From Streptococcus parasanguinis (lineage in GTDB: Bacteria > Bacillota > Bacilli > Lactobacillales > Streptococcaceae), in the NCBI RefSeq assembly GCF_019929185.1, contig NZ_JAHZPC010000005.1, forward strand, positions 1 through 64,000: 64,000 bases of DNA, read 5' to 3'. This document shows positions 27,728 through 36,564 of this stretch, piece by piece; within the stretch, counting starts at the first letter, position 1, and the number at the start of each line of letters is the position of its first letter. The position numbers and the translations under genes are program-made. The notes under the pieces are model-generated. The model was not told where the DNA came from, searched no databases, and worked only from the letters and a program-made list of their open reading frames with translations.

Positions 27728-28498
27728 ATGCAGATTTTTGATACCCACACCCATCTCAATGTGGAAGAATTCGCAGGAAAAGAACAAGAAGAGCTCGACT
27801 TGGCCAAGGAAATGGGTGTTGTAGCCCACAATATCGTTGGTTTTGACAAATCGACGATTGAGCGAGGAATAGCCTTGGCAGACCAGCATCCAGAACTCTA
27901 TCTCACGCTTGGTTGGCACCCCACTGAGGCAGGAGATTATACTCCTGAAGTGGAGGCCTATTTACTTGAACAGCTAAAACATCCCAAAGTCGTCGCACTC
28001 GGAGAAATTGGTCTGGATTACCACTGGATGACAGCACCAAAAGACATTCAAGAAAAGGTCTTTCGTCGTCAGATTCAACTGTCTAAGGACTTGGACTTGC
28101 CTTTCGTGGTGCATACGCGTGATGCTCTTGAAGATACCTATGCCATTATCAAGAGTGAAGGAGTTGGGCCACGTGGTGGGATTATGCATTCTTTCTCAGG
28201 AAGTCTAGAAGAAGCTAAACGCTTCATGGATCTGGGAATGATGATCTCCTTTTCTGGAGTAGTGACGTTTAAGAAAGCCACAGATGTCCAAGAAGCAGCA
28301 GCTGGCCTGCCGTTAGACAAGATCTTGGTTGAAACAGATGCCCCTTATCTGGCACCAGTTCCCAAACGTGGTCGGGAAAATAAAACAGCCTATACTCGTT
28401 ATGTAGTAGACTTCATTGCAACACTACGTGGCTTAACAACAGAAGAAGTGGCTCAGGCAACCTATGACAATGCAAGAAAGGTATTTGGCCTTGACTGA
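27728..28498 (+). CDS. tatD: TatD-family metal-dependent DNase
   Basis: 256 aa TIM-barrel hydrolase. Metal ligands are visible in FDTHTHLN (residues 4-11), GEIGLDYHW, VVHTRDA, MHSFSG and ETDAPYL. The family acts as a 3'-5' exonuclease on DNA/RNA. ATG 27728 has GGAAG upstream and begins at the HTH motif as usual. It overlaps rnmV by 8 nt, the common Firmicute tatD-rnmV-rsmA order. Confidence 0.94.
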   Translation: MQIFDTHTHLNVEEFAGKEQEELDLAKEMGVVAHNIVGFDKSTIERGIALADQHPELYLTLGWHPTEAGDYTPEVEAYLLEQLKHPKVVALGEIGLDYHWMTAPKDIQEKVFRRQIQLSKDLDLPFVVHTRDALEDTYAIIKSEGVGPRGGIMHSFSGSLEEAKRFMDLGMMISFSGVVTFKKATDVQEAAAGLPLDKILVETDAPYLAPVPKRGRENKTAYTRYVVDFIATLRGLTTEEVAQATYDNARKVFGLD

Positions 28499-29054
28499 TA
28501 AAAGAAAAATACCAGAAGTGATTGTCGTGGAGGGCAAGGACGACACAGCCAATCTCCGTCGTTTTTATGAGGTGGATACCTATGAAACACGTGGATCCGC
28601 CATTAATCAAGATGACTTGGAACGAATTGCTACCTTGCAAGAGTTGCGTGGAGTCATTGTCTTCACGGATCCAGACTACAATGGGGAGCGCATTCGCAAG
28701 ATCATTATGCAAGAGGTACCCCAGGCCAAACATGCTTTTTTAAATCGTGGCGAAGCAGTGCCCAAATCCAAGACCAAGGGGCGTTCTCTTGGAGTGGAGC
28801 ATGCCAGTTTTGAAGACTTAGAAAAAGCCCTAGCTGGACTGGTCGGGTCTTACGAAGATGAAAATTTCTTTGATATCACAAAGACCGACTTGATGCGGCT
28901 TGGACTGTTGATGGGAACCGATAGTCGCAAACGGCGGGAATATCTAGGAGAAGCCTTGCGCATCGGCTACTGCAATGGCAAGCAATTGATCAAACGCTTG
29001 GAGTTGTTTGGAATTTGTTTAGCACAAGTCGAAGAGGCCATGGCCAGTTATTAA
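28491..29054 (+). CDS. rnmV: Ribonuclease M5
   Basis: 187 aa Toprim-domain nuclease that matures 5S rRNA. Motifs are VIVVEGKDD (Toprim Glu) and VIVFTDPDYNGERIRK (DxD). TTG 28491 was preferred because AGAAAGG lies 10 nt upstream and it gives MTDKRKIPEVIVVEG, the usual family start. An ATG at 28464 in the same frame would add nine residues inside tatD. Confidence 0.92.
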   Translation: MTDKRKIPEVIVVEGKDDTANLRRFYEVDTYETRGSAINQDDLERIATLQELRGVIVFTDPDYNGERIRKIIMQEVPQAKHAFLNRGEAVPKSKTKGRSLGVEHASFEDLEKALAGLVGSYEDENFFDITKTDLMRLGLLMGTDSRKRREYLGEALRIGYCNGKQLIKRLELFGICLAQVEEAMASY

Positions 29055-29106
29055 GACGGAAGTAGAGGGGATCCTTTACCCCTAAACTGATTAGAAAAGA
29101 GAAAAA

Positions 29107-29982
29107 ATGAGAATTGCAGATTATAGCGTGACCAAGGCAGTGCTGGAGCGTCACGGTTTTACCTTTAAAAAATCCTTCGGTCAGAACTTCTTGACCGATA
29201 CCAACATCCTTCAAAAAATTGTGGATACGGCAGAGATTGATAAGCAGGTCAATGTCATCGAAATCGGTCCAGGAATTGGAGCTTTGACAGAATTTTTGGC
29301 AGAAAATGCCGCAGAAGTAATGGCTTTTGAGATTGATGACCGCTTGGTTCCCATTTTGGCGGATACCTTACGGGATTTTGACAATGTAACGGTTGTCAAC
29401 CAAGACATCCTCAAGGTAGACCTCAACCAGTACATCGCAGAGTTTAAAAACCCAGACCTTCCGATCAAGGTGGTGGCTAACCTTCCTTACTACATCACAA
29501 CTCCCATCCTCATGCACTTGATCGAATCCAAGATTCCTTTCCAAGAATTTGTGGTCATGATGCAAAAAGAGGTGGCAGACCGCATCTCGGCTGAGCCCAA
29601 CACCAAGGCTTATGGTTCTTTATCCATTGCAGTCCAATACTATATGACTGCTAAGGTAGCCTTTATCGTACCCCGCACCGTCTTTGTGCCAGCACCAAAT
29701 GTCGACTCTGCCATCCTCAAGATGGTCCGCCGCGAAGAGCCAGCAGTAGCAGTCAAGGATGAAGATTTCTTCTTCTCTGTCAGCAAGGCCAGCTTTGTTC
29801 ACCGCCGCAAAACACTTTGGAACAACTTGACCAGTCGCTTTGGTAAGACCGAAGAAATCAAAGCCAAACTAGAAGCAGGAATCCAAGCTGCCGGCCTGCA
29901 ACCTTCTGTACGAGGAGAAGCTCTTAGCTTAGAAGACTTCGCTCGCCTAGCAGATGGCCTTCTAGAAGCAGGAATAAAATAA
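29107..29982 (+). CDS. rsmA: 16S rRNA dimethyladenosine transferase RsmA (KsgA)
   Basis: 291 aa SAM-dependent methyltransferase that dimethylates the two adjacent adenosines of the 16S 3'-terminal hairpin. SAM motif [13 protein letters not shown] and catalytic [10 protein letters not shown] are visible, and the C-terminal helical domain is complete. Third gene of the tatD-rnmV-rsmA group, 52 nt after rnmV. Confidence 0.96.
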   Translation: MRIADYSVTKAVLERHGFTFKKSFGQNFLTDTNILQKIVDTAEIDKQVNVIEIGPGIGALTEFLAENAAEVMAFEIDDRLVPILADTLRDFDNVTVVNQDILKVDLNQYIAEFKNPDLPIKVVANLPYYITTPILMHLIESKIPFQEFVVMMQKEVADRISAEPNTKAYGSLSIAVQYYMTAKVAFIVPRTVFVPAPNVDSAILKMVRREEPAVAVKDEDFFFSVSKASFVHRRKTLWNNLTSRFGKTEEIKAKLEAGIQAAGLQPSVRGEALSLEDFARLADGLLEAGIK

Positions 29983-29987
29983 CAGAA

Positions 29988-30015
29988 AAGACATGAGCTT
30001 CGTAGCTCATGTCTT
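29988..30015. terminator. Bidirectional terminator between rsmA and the tRNA pair
   Basis: A 12-bp stem AAGACATGAGCT/AGCTCATGTCTT with a 4-nt loop. T-rich on the plus side and poly-A preceded, so it can serve both the rsmA and tRNA transcripts. Confidence 0.8.
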
Positions 30016-30027
30016 GTTTGTTGTAGA

Positions 30028-30116
30028 AGGAAAGGACGGGATTTGAACCCGCGCGTGAATAAAATCCACTTGCCGGATTTCGAGTCCGGTGCCGTACCGA
30101 GCTGGGCCACCTTTCC
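30028..30116 (-). tRNA. tRNA-Ser (anticodon CGA)
   Basis: Minus strand: acceptor GGAAAGG/CCTTTCC, anticodon stem CCGGA/TCCGG with loop CTCGAAA (anticodon CGA), a long variable arm closed by GTGGA/TTCAC as in class II tRNAs, and TTCAAAT in the T loop. CCA is not encoded. The base at the discriminator position reads T on this strand, which is unusual for Ser. Confidence 0.93.
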
Positions 30117-30120
30117 AAGA

Positions 30121-30203
30121 TGCGGAGAAAGGGATTTGAACCCTCACGCCCGAAGGGGCACATGCGCCTGAAGCATGCGTGTCTGCCGTTCCACCACCTC
30201 CGC
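30121..30203 (-). tRNA. tRNA-Leu (anticodon CAG)
   Basis: Minus strand: acceptor GCGGAGG/TCTCCGC with A discriminator, anticodon stem CATGC/GCATG with loop TTCAGGC (anticodon CAG), long variable arm with CCCTTCGGG, T loop TTCAAAT. It lies 4 nt upstream of tRNA-Ser in the same transcript. Confidence 0.94.
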
Positions 30204-30211
30204 ATAGTTCT

Positions 30212-30239
30212 ATTATACACTTTTTAGGAAAAATGCCAA
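30212..30239 (-). promoter_or_regulatory. Promoter of the tRNA-Leu/tRNA-Ser unit
   Basis: Minus strand TTGGCA (30239-30234), 16-bp spacer, TATAAT (30217-30212), ending 8 bp before the tRNA-Leu 5' end. Confidence 0.8.
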
Positions 30240-30325
30240 GGAAAAAAAGGAAGGTGCCCTTTCCCGAATTCTGCTAAAAGACAAGTCATAACGGATACTC
30301 CGTCTTCTGTTTCTATCCATTTAAA

Positions 30326-30343
30326 AAACGAACCTATTCGTTT
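30326..30343. promoter_or_regulatory. Perfect inverted repeat AAACGAA-CCTA-TTCGTTT upstream of rsgA
   Basis: Seven-bp arms with a 4-nt spacer, 74 bp before the rsgA -10 (TATAAT 30417-30422). The left arm resembles half of a PurBox (AAACGAAC). It could be an operator or a terminator fragment. Confidence 0.35.
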
Positions 30344-30451
30344 CTAAAAGTGTCCGGAGAGGTTCACTTTTCGTTTTTTCTTATCAAGCAATCCAGCCTT
30401 ATTTCTCATTTTTTGGTATAATAGATAGTATTAATCTCAAAGGAGTACGAT

Positions 30452-31330
30452 TTGCAAGGAACAATCGTCAAGGCCTTGGCTGGCTTCTACTACGTGGAGT
30501 CAGATGGTCACATTTACCAGACACGGGCTCGTGGAAATTTTAGAAAAAAAGGACAGACTCCTTATGTGGGGGATCAGGTGGAGTTCTCTGCTGAAGAGAA
30601 TTCAGAAGGCTACATCTTGAGCATTGCGCCTCGAAAAAATAGCCTCGTGCGCCCTCCTATTGTCAATATTGATCAGGCAGTAGTCATCATGTCTGCTAAG
30701 GAGCCTGATTTCAATGCCAATCTTTTAGACCGTTTTCTGGTCCTTTTGGAGCACAAGGGGATTCATCCCATTGTCTATATTTCAAAACTGGACTTGTTAG
30801 AAGATATGGAAGACATCCACTACTACCAAGGAATCTATCAGGCTATTGGCTATGATTTTGTCTTGTCGATTGAGGAACTCTTGCCCCTTTTGACCAATCA
30901 AACCACGGTCTTTATGGGACAGACCGGTGTAGGAAAATCGACCTTGCTCAATAAAATCGCTCCGGATCTGGAGCTTGAAACGGGTGAGATTTCAGATAGT
31001 CTGGGGCGCGGTCGACACACGACCCGAGCTGTCAGCTTTTACCATTTAAATGGAGGAAAGATCGCAGATACGCCAGGCTTCTCCTCCCTCGATTATGAAG
31101 TGACAACCAGTGAAGACTTAAATCAAGCTTTTCCGGAGATCGCCGATGTGAGCCACTCTTGTAAATTTCGTACCTGTACCCACACGCATGAGCCAGCTTG
31201 TGCGGTGAAACCAGCCGTTGAAAGAGAGAAAATTGCACCTTTCCGTTATGAGAATTACTTGCAATTTCTAAGTGAGATTGAAAACCGTCGCGAAACCTAT
31301 AAAAAAGTTTCGAAAAAAATGCCAAAATAG
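30452..31330 (+). CDS. rsgA: Ribosome small subunit biogenesis GTPase RsgA
   Basis: 292 aa from TTG 30452 (AAAGGAG upstream). OB domain (~1-65), then a circularly permuted GTPase: YISKLDLLE (G4-like), [14 protein letters not shown] (G1), DTPGFSSLD (G3). A C-terminal zinc knuckle follows (C-x5-C-x-H-x5-C in [15 protein letters not shown]). It helps 30S maturation. First gene of a unit running through rpe and thiN. Confidence 0.95.
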   Translation: MQGTIVKALAGFYYVESDGHIYQTRARGNFRKKGQTPYVGDQVEFSAEENSEGYILSIAPRKNSLVRPPIVNIDQAVVIMSAKEPDFNANLLDRFLVLLEHKGIHPIVYISKLDLLEDMEDIHYYQGIYQAIGYDFVLSIEELLPLLTNQTTVFMGQTGVGKSTLLNKIAPDLELETGEISDSLGRGRHTTRAVSFYHLNGGKIADTPGFSSLDYEVTTSEDLNQAFPEIADVSHSCKFRTCTHTHEPACAVKPAVEREKIAPFRYENYLQFLSEIENRRETYKKVSKKMPK

Positions 31331-31344
31331 GAGACACTACAACG

Positions 31345-32004
31345 ATGAAAACAATGAAAATTGCACCCTCAATTTTGAGTGCAGATTATGCCAATTTTGA
31401 AAGTGAATTGAAACGCTTAGAAGCAGCAGGAGCTGACTATGCCCATATCGATGTCATGGATGGCCATTTTGTGCCCAATATCAGCTTTGGAGCTGGTGTC
31501 GTAGAGAGCATGCGTCCACATAGCAAGTTAGTTTTTGATTGCCACTTGATGGTCACCAATCCTGAACACCATATCGAAGAATTTGCCCGTGCAGGAGCTG
31601 ATATCATCAGCATCCATGTGGAAGCTACTCCCCATATTCACGGAGCTCTTCAAAAAATTCGTCAAGCGGGTGTGAAGGCTAGTGTCGTGATCAACCCAGG
31701 GACTCCTGTAGACAGTATCAAACATGTCTTGAACTTGGTGGATCAAGTCTTGGTTATGACCGTTAATCCAGGATTCGGTGGCCAAGCCTTCTTGCCTGAA
31801 ACAATGGACAAGGTGCGCGAATTAGCCGCTCTTCGTGAAGAAAAAGGCTTAGACTTTGATATCGAAGTGGATGGTGGAATTGATGACCAAAGTATTTCGC
31901 AAGCCAAAGAAGCCGGGGCCAATGTCTTTGTAGCAGGCTCTTATGTCTTTAATGGAGATGTCAATGAGCGCGTTCAAACGCTCCGAGATGCTGTAAATGG
32001 ATAA
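31345..32004 (+). CDS. rpe: Ribulose-phosphate 3-epimerase
   Basis: 219 aa TIM-barrel enzyme of the pentose phosphate pathway, interconverting ribulose-5-P and xylulose-5-P. Seen: APSILSADYANF, HIDVMDGHFVPN (metal/catalytic Asp), CHLMV, MTVNPGFGGQ and EVDGGI. The ATG at 31345 follows AGGAGA; a second in-frame ATG three codons later is possible. It overlaps thiN by 8 nt. Confidence 0.96.
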   Translation: MKTMKIAPSILSADYANFESELKRLEAAGADYAHIDVMDGHFVPNISFGAGVVESMRPHSKLVFDCHLMVTNPEHHIEEFARAGADIISIHVEATPHIHGALQKIRQAGVKASVVINPGTPVDSIKHVLNLVDQVLVMTVNPGFGGQAFLPETMDKVRELAALREEKGLDFDIEVDGGIDDQSISQAKEAGANVFVAGSYVFNGDVNERVQTLRDAVNG

Positions 32005-32629
32005 CATCGCAATACTGGCAGGAGGTGACAGCACGCTCTTGCCAAGAGATCATGACGTTTATGTAGGCGTTGACGGAGGCTGTTTGAAGTTACTGGAACA
32101 AGGTCTGCCTTTAGATATGGCTGTGGGGGATTTCGATTCCGTCTCTGAGACCGATTTGAATAAGATCCGTACCCAAGCCAAGCAGGTTGTTCAGTCCGTT
32201 CCTGAAAAGAATGATACGGATTTGGAATTGACCTTGAAAGCGGTCTTTGAGGCCTATCCAGAGGCTGCTGTCACCGTTTATGGTGCCTTTGGCGGTCGTT
32301 TGGATCACTTTTTGTCCAATATCTTTTTGCCGACCGATCCAGACCTAGCTCCCTACATGGAGCAAATCCAATTAGTCGACGGTCAAAATCGCTTGATCTA
32401 CAGACCAGCTGGTTGCCATGAGATTCAGCCAGATCCAGCCATGTCCTATGTTGGTTTTATGCCTGTCGGAGAAGGCCGCTTAGAGATCACAGGGGCCAAG
32501 TATCCGCTCCATCAGGAGAATTATTTTTTGAAGGCCATGTATGGCTCCAATGAATTTTTGGATCAACCGATTCAAGTGAGTCTTGACCGTGGCTATCTTG
32601 TCATTGTTTATAGTAAAGACAGAGGTTAA
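31997..32629 (+). CDS. thiN: Thiamine pyrophosphokinase
   Basis: 210 aa. It converts thiamine to thiamine diphosphate with ATP. Motifs are VGVDGGC, AVGDFDSVS, EKNDTDLELTLK and GAFGGRLDHFLSN, matching the N-terminal catalytic domain of ThiN, with a beta-rich C-terminal domain. It starts inside rpe. The rsgA-rpe-thiN-rmuC order is typical for streptococci. I see no TPP riboswitch. Confidence 0.93.
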   Translation: MDNIAILAGGDSTLLPRDHDVYVGVDGGCLKLLEQGLPLDMAVGDFDSVSETDLNKIRTQAKQVVQSVPEKNDTDLELTLKAVFEAYPEAAVTVYGAFGGRLDHFLSNIFLPTDPDLAPYMEQIQLVDGQNRLIYRPAGCHEIQPDPAMSYVGFMPVGEGRLEITGAKYPLHQENYFLKAMYGSNEFLDQPIQVSLDRGYLVIVYSKDRG

Positions 32630-32630
32630 T

Positions 32631-33881
32631 ATGAATATCATTCTGCTTCTGATTGGCCTGCTCAATCTGGGTCTCCTTATCTATCTCTTGCAACGGTCAG
32701 ATGATACAAGACCGGCTTTACGAGAGATGCTGGAAGACCATGAGGATCATTTGACAGACCAGTTGGACTATCGTTTTGAAAAAGAAAGACAAGCAAGCCA
32801 GATTGCCAATCAGCAGTTAGAGATCGCCCTGACAGATCGCTTAACCGAGATGCGAGTGGAGATCCACCAGCAGACGACGGCTCTGCGCGCTGAGATGAAT
32901 GAGCACTTTACTAAAAATCGGGACAAAACAGATGAGCGCATGCGCCAGATCCAAGAGTCCAATGAAGTGCGGCTAGAACAGATGCGCCAAACGGTAGAAG
33001 AAAAATTGGAGAAAACCTTGCAGCACCGCTTGCAGACCTCCTTTGAGACGGTTTCAAAACAATTGGAGTCGGTCAACAAAGGGCTGGGAGAAATGCAGAC
33101 GGTGGCGCGGGATGTCGGAACCCTTAATAAAGTTCTCTCCAATACCAAGACGCGTGGGATTATGGGCGAATTGCAACTGGGCCAAATTATTGAAGATATC
33201 TTGACCCCAGCCCAGTATGAGCGGGAGTTTGTCACCGTTCCCCAATCCAGTGAGCGCGTGGAGTATGCCATTAAGCTTCCAGGGCAAGGAGAGGAGCCAG
33301 TCTATCTGCCAATTGACTCTAAATTCCCACTGGAAGACTACTATCGTCTGGAAGAAGCTTATGAATCAGGAGAGAAAGAGGAGATCGAGCGTTACCGCAA
33401 GGCCCTTCTTGCTAGTATCAAGCGTTTTGCTAAGGATATCCAACAAAAATACCTCTTTCCACCAGCGACAACGAATTTCGGAATTCTCTTTTTGCCAACC
33501 GAAGGCCTCTATTCCGAAGTGGTTCGCAATCCAGAATTCTTCGATGGCTTGCGTCGGGACGAACAAATTTTGGTGGCTGGTCCAAGCACCCTATCAGCCC
33601 TCTTGAACTCCTTGTCTGTTGGCTTTAAAACGCTCAACATCCAAAAGAGTGCAGATGACATTAGCAAGGTGTTGGGATCGGTCAAATCAGAATTCCATAA
33701 GTTTGGAGGGATTCTGGCCAAGACTCAGCGTCATTTAAAGAATGCTTCCAATAATATTGATGATTTGCTAACCAGACGGACCAGTGCCATCGAGCGGACA
33801 CTCCGCCAAATCGAAAGCGATGAGGACCTGCTGGGACTAGATGTATATATAGAAGATGGAGAAGATGATGGTCAAAATTAA
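32631..33881 (+). CDS. rmuC: DNA recombination protein RmuC
   Basis: 416 aa from ATG 32631, directly after the thiN stop. One N-terminal membrane helix (~1-20), a long coiled coil (~40-160), then the nuclease-like RmuC core (LPIDSKFPLEDYYRLEEA; FLPTEGLYSEVV). Relatives limit inversions and large rearrangements. It overlaps yhaM by 14 nt. Confidence 0.93.
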   Translation: MNIILLLIGLLNLGLLIYLLQRSDDTRPALREMLEDHEDHLTDQLDYRFEKERQASQIANQQLEIALTDRLTEMRVEIHQQTTALRAEMNEHFTKNRDKTDERMRQIQESNEVRLEQMRQTVEEKLEKTLQHRLQTSFETVSKQLESVNKGLGEMQTVARDVGTLNKVLSNTKTRGIMGELQLGQIIEDILTPAQYEREFVTVPQSSERVEYAIKLPGQGEEPVYLPIDSKFPLEDYYRLEEAYESGEKEEIERYRKALLASIKRFAKDIQQKYLFPPATTNFGILFLPTEGLYSEVVRNPEFFDGLRRDEQILVAGPSTLSALLNSLSVGFKTLNIQKSADDISKVLGSVKSEFHKFGGILAKTQRHLKNASNNIDDLLTRRTSAIERTLRQIESDEDLLGLDVYIEDGEDDGQN

Positions 33882-34812
33882 CCAAATGAAAAAAGATGAA
33901 TTGTTCGAAGGATTCTATTTGATCAAGTCAGCAGAAGTGCGTCAAACGCGGGCTGGGAAGAACTATCTAGCCTTTGTTTTTCAGGATGAGACCGGCACGA
34001 TCGAAGGCAAACTATGGGATGCCCAACCACACAATGTAGAGAGCTTTACAGCTGGGCGCGTGGTCCATATGGCTGGCCGTCGGGAGGTCTACAATAATAC
34101 TCCACAAGTTAATCAATTGAATATGCGTTTGCCACAAGCAGGAGAGCCCAACAATCCAGCAGACTTCAAGGAAAAACCACCAGTAGATCCCAAGGAATTG
34201 CATGAATACCTGTCAAACATGATTTTCAAAATTGAAAATCCAGTTTGGCAACGGATTGTCCGTGCCCTCTATGGAAAATATGAGAAAGAGTTTTATAGCT
34301 ATCCAGCTGCTAAGACGAACCATCATGCCTTTGAAGCAGGTCTCGCTTATCATACAGCGACCATGGTCCGCTTGGCAGATAGTATCGGCGATATCTATCC
34401 TCAATTGAATAAGAGTTTGCTATTTGCAGGGATTATGTTACACGATTTGGCTAAAGTGATCGAGTTGACGGGTCCTGAAAATACAGAATACACTGTTCGG
34501 GGCAACCTCATCGGCCACATTGCACTCATCGATGAAGAAATCACCAAGGTCTTGCAAGAGTTGAAGATTGATGATCAAAAAGAAGAAGTCATCGTCCTTC
34601 GCCATGTGATCTTGAGTCACCATGGCTTGCTCGAATACGGTAGTCCTGTTCGTCCAAAAATCATGGAAGCAGAGATTATTCATATGATTGATAATTTGGA
34701 TGCAGAAATGATGATGATGACAACAGCACTTGGCTTAATTGGTCCTGGCGAAATGACCAATAAAATCTTTGCTATGGAAAATCGTTACTTCTATAAACCG
34801 AATCTCGACTAG
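33868..34812 (+). CDS. yhaM: 3'-5' exoribonuclease YhaM (CBF1)
   Basis: 314 aa from ATG 33868 (GGAG 6 nt upstream); B. subtilis YhaM is also 314 aa. N-terminal OB fold (~1-90) and HD phosphohydrolase domain with TNHHAFEAGLAYHT, IMLHDLAK and HVILSHHG metal-binding motifs. Mn-dependent exonuclease trimming RNA and short DNA ends. In S. pneumoniae the homologue is called Cbf1. In-frame ATGs at 33856 and 33865 are alternatives. Confidence 0.92.
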   Translation: MVKINQMKKDELFEGFYLIKSAEVRQTRAGKNYLAFVFQDETGTIEGKLWDAQPHNVESFTAGRVVHMAGRREVYNNTPQVNQLNMRLPQAGEPNNPADFKEKPPVDPKELHEYLSNMIFKIENPVWQRIVRALYGKYEKEFYSYPAAKTNHHAFEAGLAYHTATMVRLADSIGDIYPQLNKSLLFAGIMLHDLAKVIELTGPENTEYTVRGNLIGHIALIDEEITKVLQELKIDDQKEEVIVLRHVILSHHGLLEYGSPVRPKIMEAEIIHMIDNLDAEMMMMTTALGLIGPGEMTNKIFAMENRYFYKPNLD

Positions 34813-34888
34813 TAAAAACAGAGATAAATACGGGAATAATTCTGCTAAAAATGAAATAATCAGGAAAAAACGGCCTTCTGTAAATCAG

Positions 34889-34921
34889 AATGTTCGTTTT
34901 TTTCGCTTCTTATGGTATAAT
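34889..34921 (+). promoter_or_regulatory. purR promoter with overlapping PurBox
   Basis: The -10 TATAAT is at 34916-34921 (TGG-extended). On the minus strand 34889-34901 reads AAAAACGAACATT, matching the streptococcal/lactococcal PurBox consensus AWWWCCGAACWWT at 12 of 13 positions. The box covers the -35 position, which suggests autoregulation. Confidence 0.6.
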
Positions 34922-34947
34922 GATAGAAAAAACTACATGGTGAGAAA

Positions 34948-35763
34948 ATGAAATTAAGAAGAAGTGAACGGATGGTCGTGATTTCTAATTACTTGATCAA
35001 CCATCCCTATGAATTGACGAGCCTCAATACGTTTGCGGAAAAGTATGAGTCTGCCAAGTCTTCCATCTCAGAAGATATCGTGATCATTAAGCGTGCGTTT
35101 GAAGAGATGGAAATCGGAAATATTGAGACCATTACAGGAGCTGGTGGAGGTGTTATCTTTACACCGTCTATCTCAGATCAAGAATCCAAAGAAATCGTCG
35201 AGGATCTTTGCAAGCAGCTGTCTGAAAGTGATCGTATCCTTCCTGGTGGCTACATTTACCTGTCTGATCTGTTGAGCAATCCAAAGATTTTGAATCGCAT
35301 CGGCCGCATCATTGCCAAAGCTTTCCGGGATAAGAAGATTGATGCTGTCATGACCGTAGCGACCAAGGGAGTTCCTCTAGCCAATGCAGTAGCCAATGTC
35401 TTGAATGTTCCTTTTGTTATTGTCCGTCGTGATTTGAAAATCACAGAAGGGTCAACCGTTAGTGTCAACTATGTTTCAGGCTCAAGTGGGGATCGCATTG
35501 AGAAAATGTTCCTTTCAAAACGGAGCCTAAAAGCAGGAAGCCGGGTCTTGATTGTCGATGACTTCCTTAAAGGTGGCGGAACGATTAACGGGATGGTCAG
35601 CCTCTTGTCTGAATTTGATTCTGAATTAGCAGGGGTAGCTGTCTTTGCGGATAATGCTGCAACCGACCGTGAATTCTTTGAACACAAATCCTTATTGCGC
35701 GTGACCAACATCGATGTAAAAGAAAATAAATTGAGTGTCGAAGTTGGGAATATCTTTGATTAA
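34948..35763 (+). CDS. purR: Purine operon regulator PurR
   Basis: 271 aa. N-terminal winged helix (~1-70; YESAKSSISEDIVIIKRAF) and a C-terminal phosphoribosyltransferase-like domain with the PRPP loop VLIVDDFLKGGGT. In streptococci PurR activates purine biosynthesis genes at PurBoxes when PRPP rises and affects virulence gene expression. It is not operonic with pur genes here. Confidence 0.95.
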   Translation: MKLRRSERMVVISNYLINHPYELTSLNTFAEKYESAKSSISEDIVIIKRAFEEMEIGNIETITGAGGGVIFTPSISDQESKEIVEDLCKQLSESDRILPGGYIYLSDLLSNPKILNRIGRIIAKAFRDKKIDAVMTVATKGVPLANAVANVLNVPFVIVRRDLKITEGSTVSVNYVSGSSGDRIEKMFLSKRSLKAGSRVLIVDDFLKGGGTINGMVSLLSEFDSELAGVAVFADNAATDREFFEHKSLLRVTNIDVKENKLSVEVGNIFD

Positions 35764-35786
35764 GAGCAACAAAGGAGGATCAAAAA

Positions 35787-36359
35787 GTGAAAAGAATTTT
35801 AGATCGATTTGATAATAGTCCTTTGTGGATTCGCTTGGTGACAGTTCTGTCTCTATCCTTTATTTTGGTAGCTGGTTTGTATACCGTTAAAAAGAATACA
35901 GCTGCCCAGGTAACGACAGAAATTCAACCTGCTAAAAAAACAGGTTCCCTTCCAGTGAAAAAGGAAACAAAGGAAGAAAAAGAAAAGAAGGAAGAAAAGA
36001 AAAATACAGAAGCTGCTGAAAAAGCAGTCGTTCAAATGGAAACAACTCCAAGTCAAGATTCTGTGAACGCTGCCCAAGCTGCTGTGAAGAAAGTCAAAGA
36101 TGCGACTCAAAAGCAATCGCTTGAGGCCCGTATCCAATACATCGCTAACTATTATGGACTGACCTATGAGAGCGACACAGCGGCAACACAGCAGACTCAA
36201 ACAGACGCTAATGCCAACACGAACGCGAACGCAAATACTAATGCCAATGCCAATGCTGGAGTAGCTGGAGCCAATGCGACAGTTCAACCACAACAGCAAC
36301 AACAGTATGCTCCGGCTGCAGATGCAGGGGCAGAAGTACCTGCTGAAGCTGGTCAATAA
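35787..36359 (+). CDS. Membrane-anchored secreted low-complexity protein
   Basis: 190 aa. Residues ~16-38 form one hydrophobic helix after a basic start (MKRILDRFDNSPLW). A very Lys/Glu-rich segment (~50-75), a short structured part (~85-130, EARIQYIANYYGLTYES) and a tail of N-A/N-T dipeptides, Gln runs and Ala/Pro follow. It looks extracellular and wall-spanning; no sortase motif. RBS AAAGGAGG; 23 nt after purR, so it may share its promoter. Function unknown. Confidence 0.75.
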   Translation: MKRILDRFDNSPLWIRLVTVLSLSFILVAGLYTVKKNTAAQVTTEIQPAKKTGSLPVKKETKEEKEKKEEKKNTEAAEKAVVQMETTPSQDSVNAAQAAVKKVKDATQKQSLEARIQYIANYYGLTYESDTAATQQTQTDANANTNANANTNANANAGVAGANATVQPQQQQQYAPAADAGAEVPAEAGQ

Positions 36360-36397
36360 TGAACTTTTTCGACTTCTTTAAAAAATAAAAAAACATC

Positions 36398-36426
36398 TTG
36401 CAATCAAAGTGCCGTCATGTTATAAT
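36398..36426 (+). promoter_or_regulatory. str operon (rpsL-rpsG) promoter
   Basis: TTGCAA (36398-36403), 17-bp spacer, TATAAT (36421-36426). Transcription should start near 36433, giving a leader of about 130 nt. Confidence 0.88.
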
Positions 36427-36451
36427 AATAGACGGTACTTTTTACTTTTGG

Positions 36452-36540
36452 TCTCTCAAGAGTGTACAGGGACGTGCTGACAAATGTTGCAAAAGTACAC
36501 ACAGATGGTAGCTGTCACCAAGTGTACCATCACCAAAAAT
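36452..36540 (+). promoter_or_regulatory. Structured 5' leader of rpsL mRNA, possible r-protein autoregulatory site
   Basis: GTACAC (36495-36500) can pair with GTGTAC at 36462-36467 or with a second GTGTAC at 36522-36527. The latter also forms GATGGT/ACCATC (36504-36509/36526-36531). Two mutually exclusive folds are therefore possible in the leader. Function is inference. Confidence 0.45.
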
Positions 36541-36564
36541 AAAAAATTTCACAGGAGAATGTAG

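Noticed and set aside
31960..32000. TPP riboswitch for thiN
   Set aside because: thiN starts within rpe, leaving no room for a leader, and no THI-box sequence is seen.
32800..33050. Coiled coil in rmuC as a phage tail or SMC-like protein
   Set aside because: The downstream LPIDSKFPLE core identifies RmuC.
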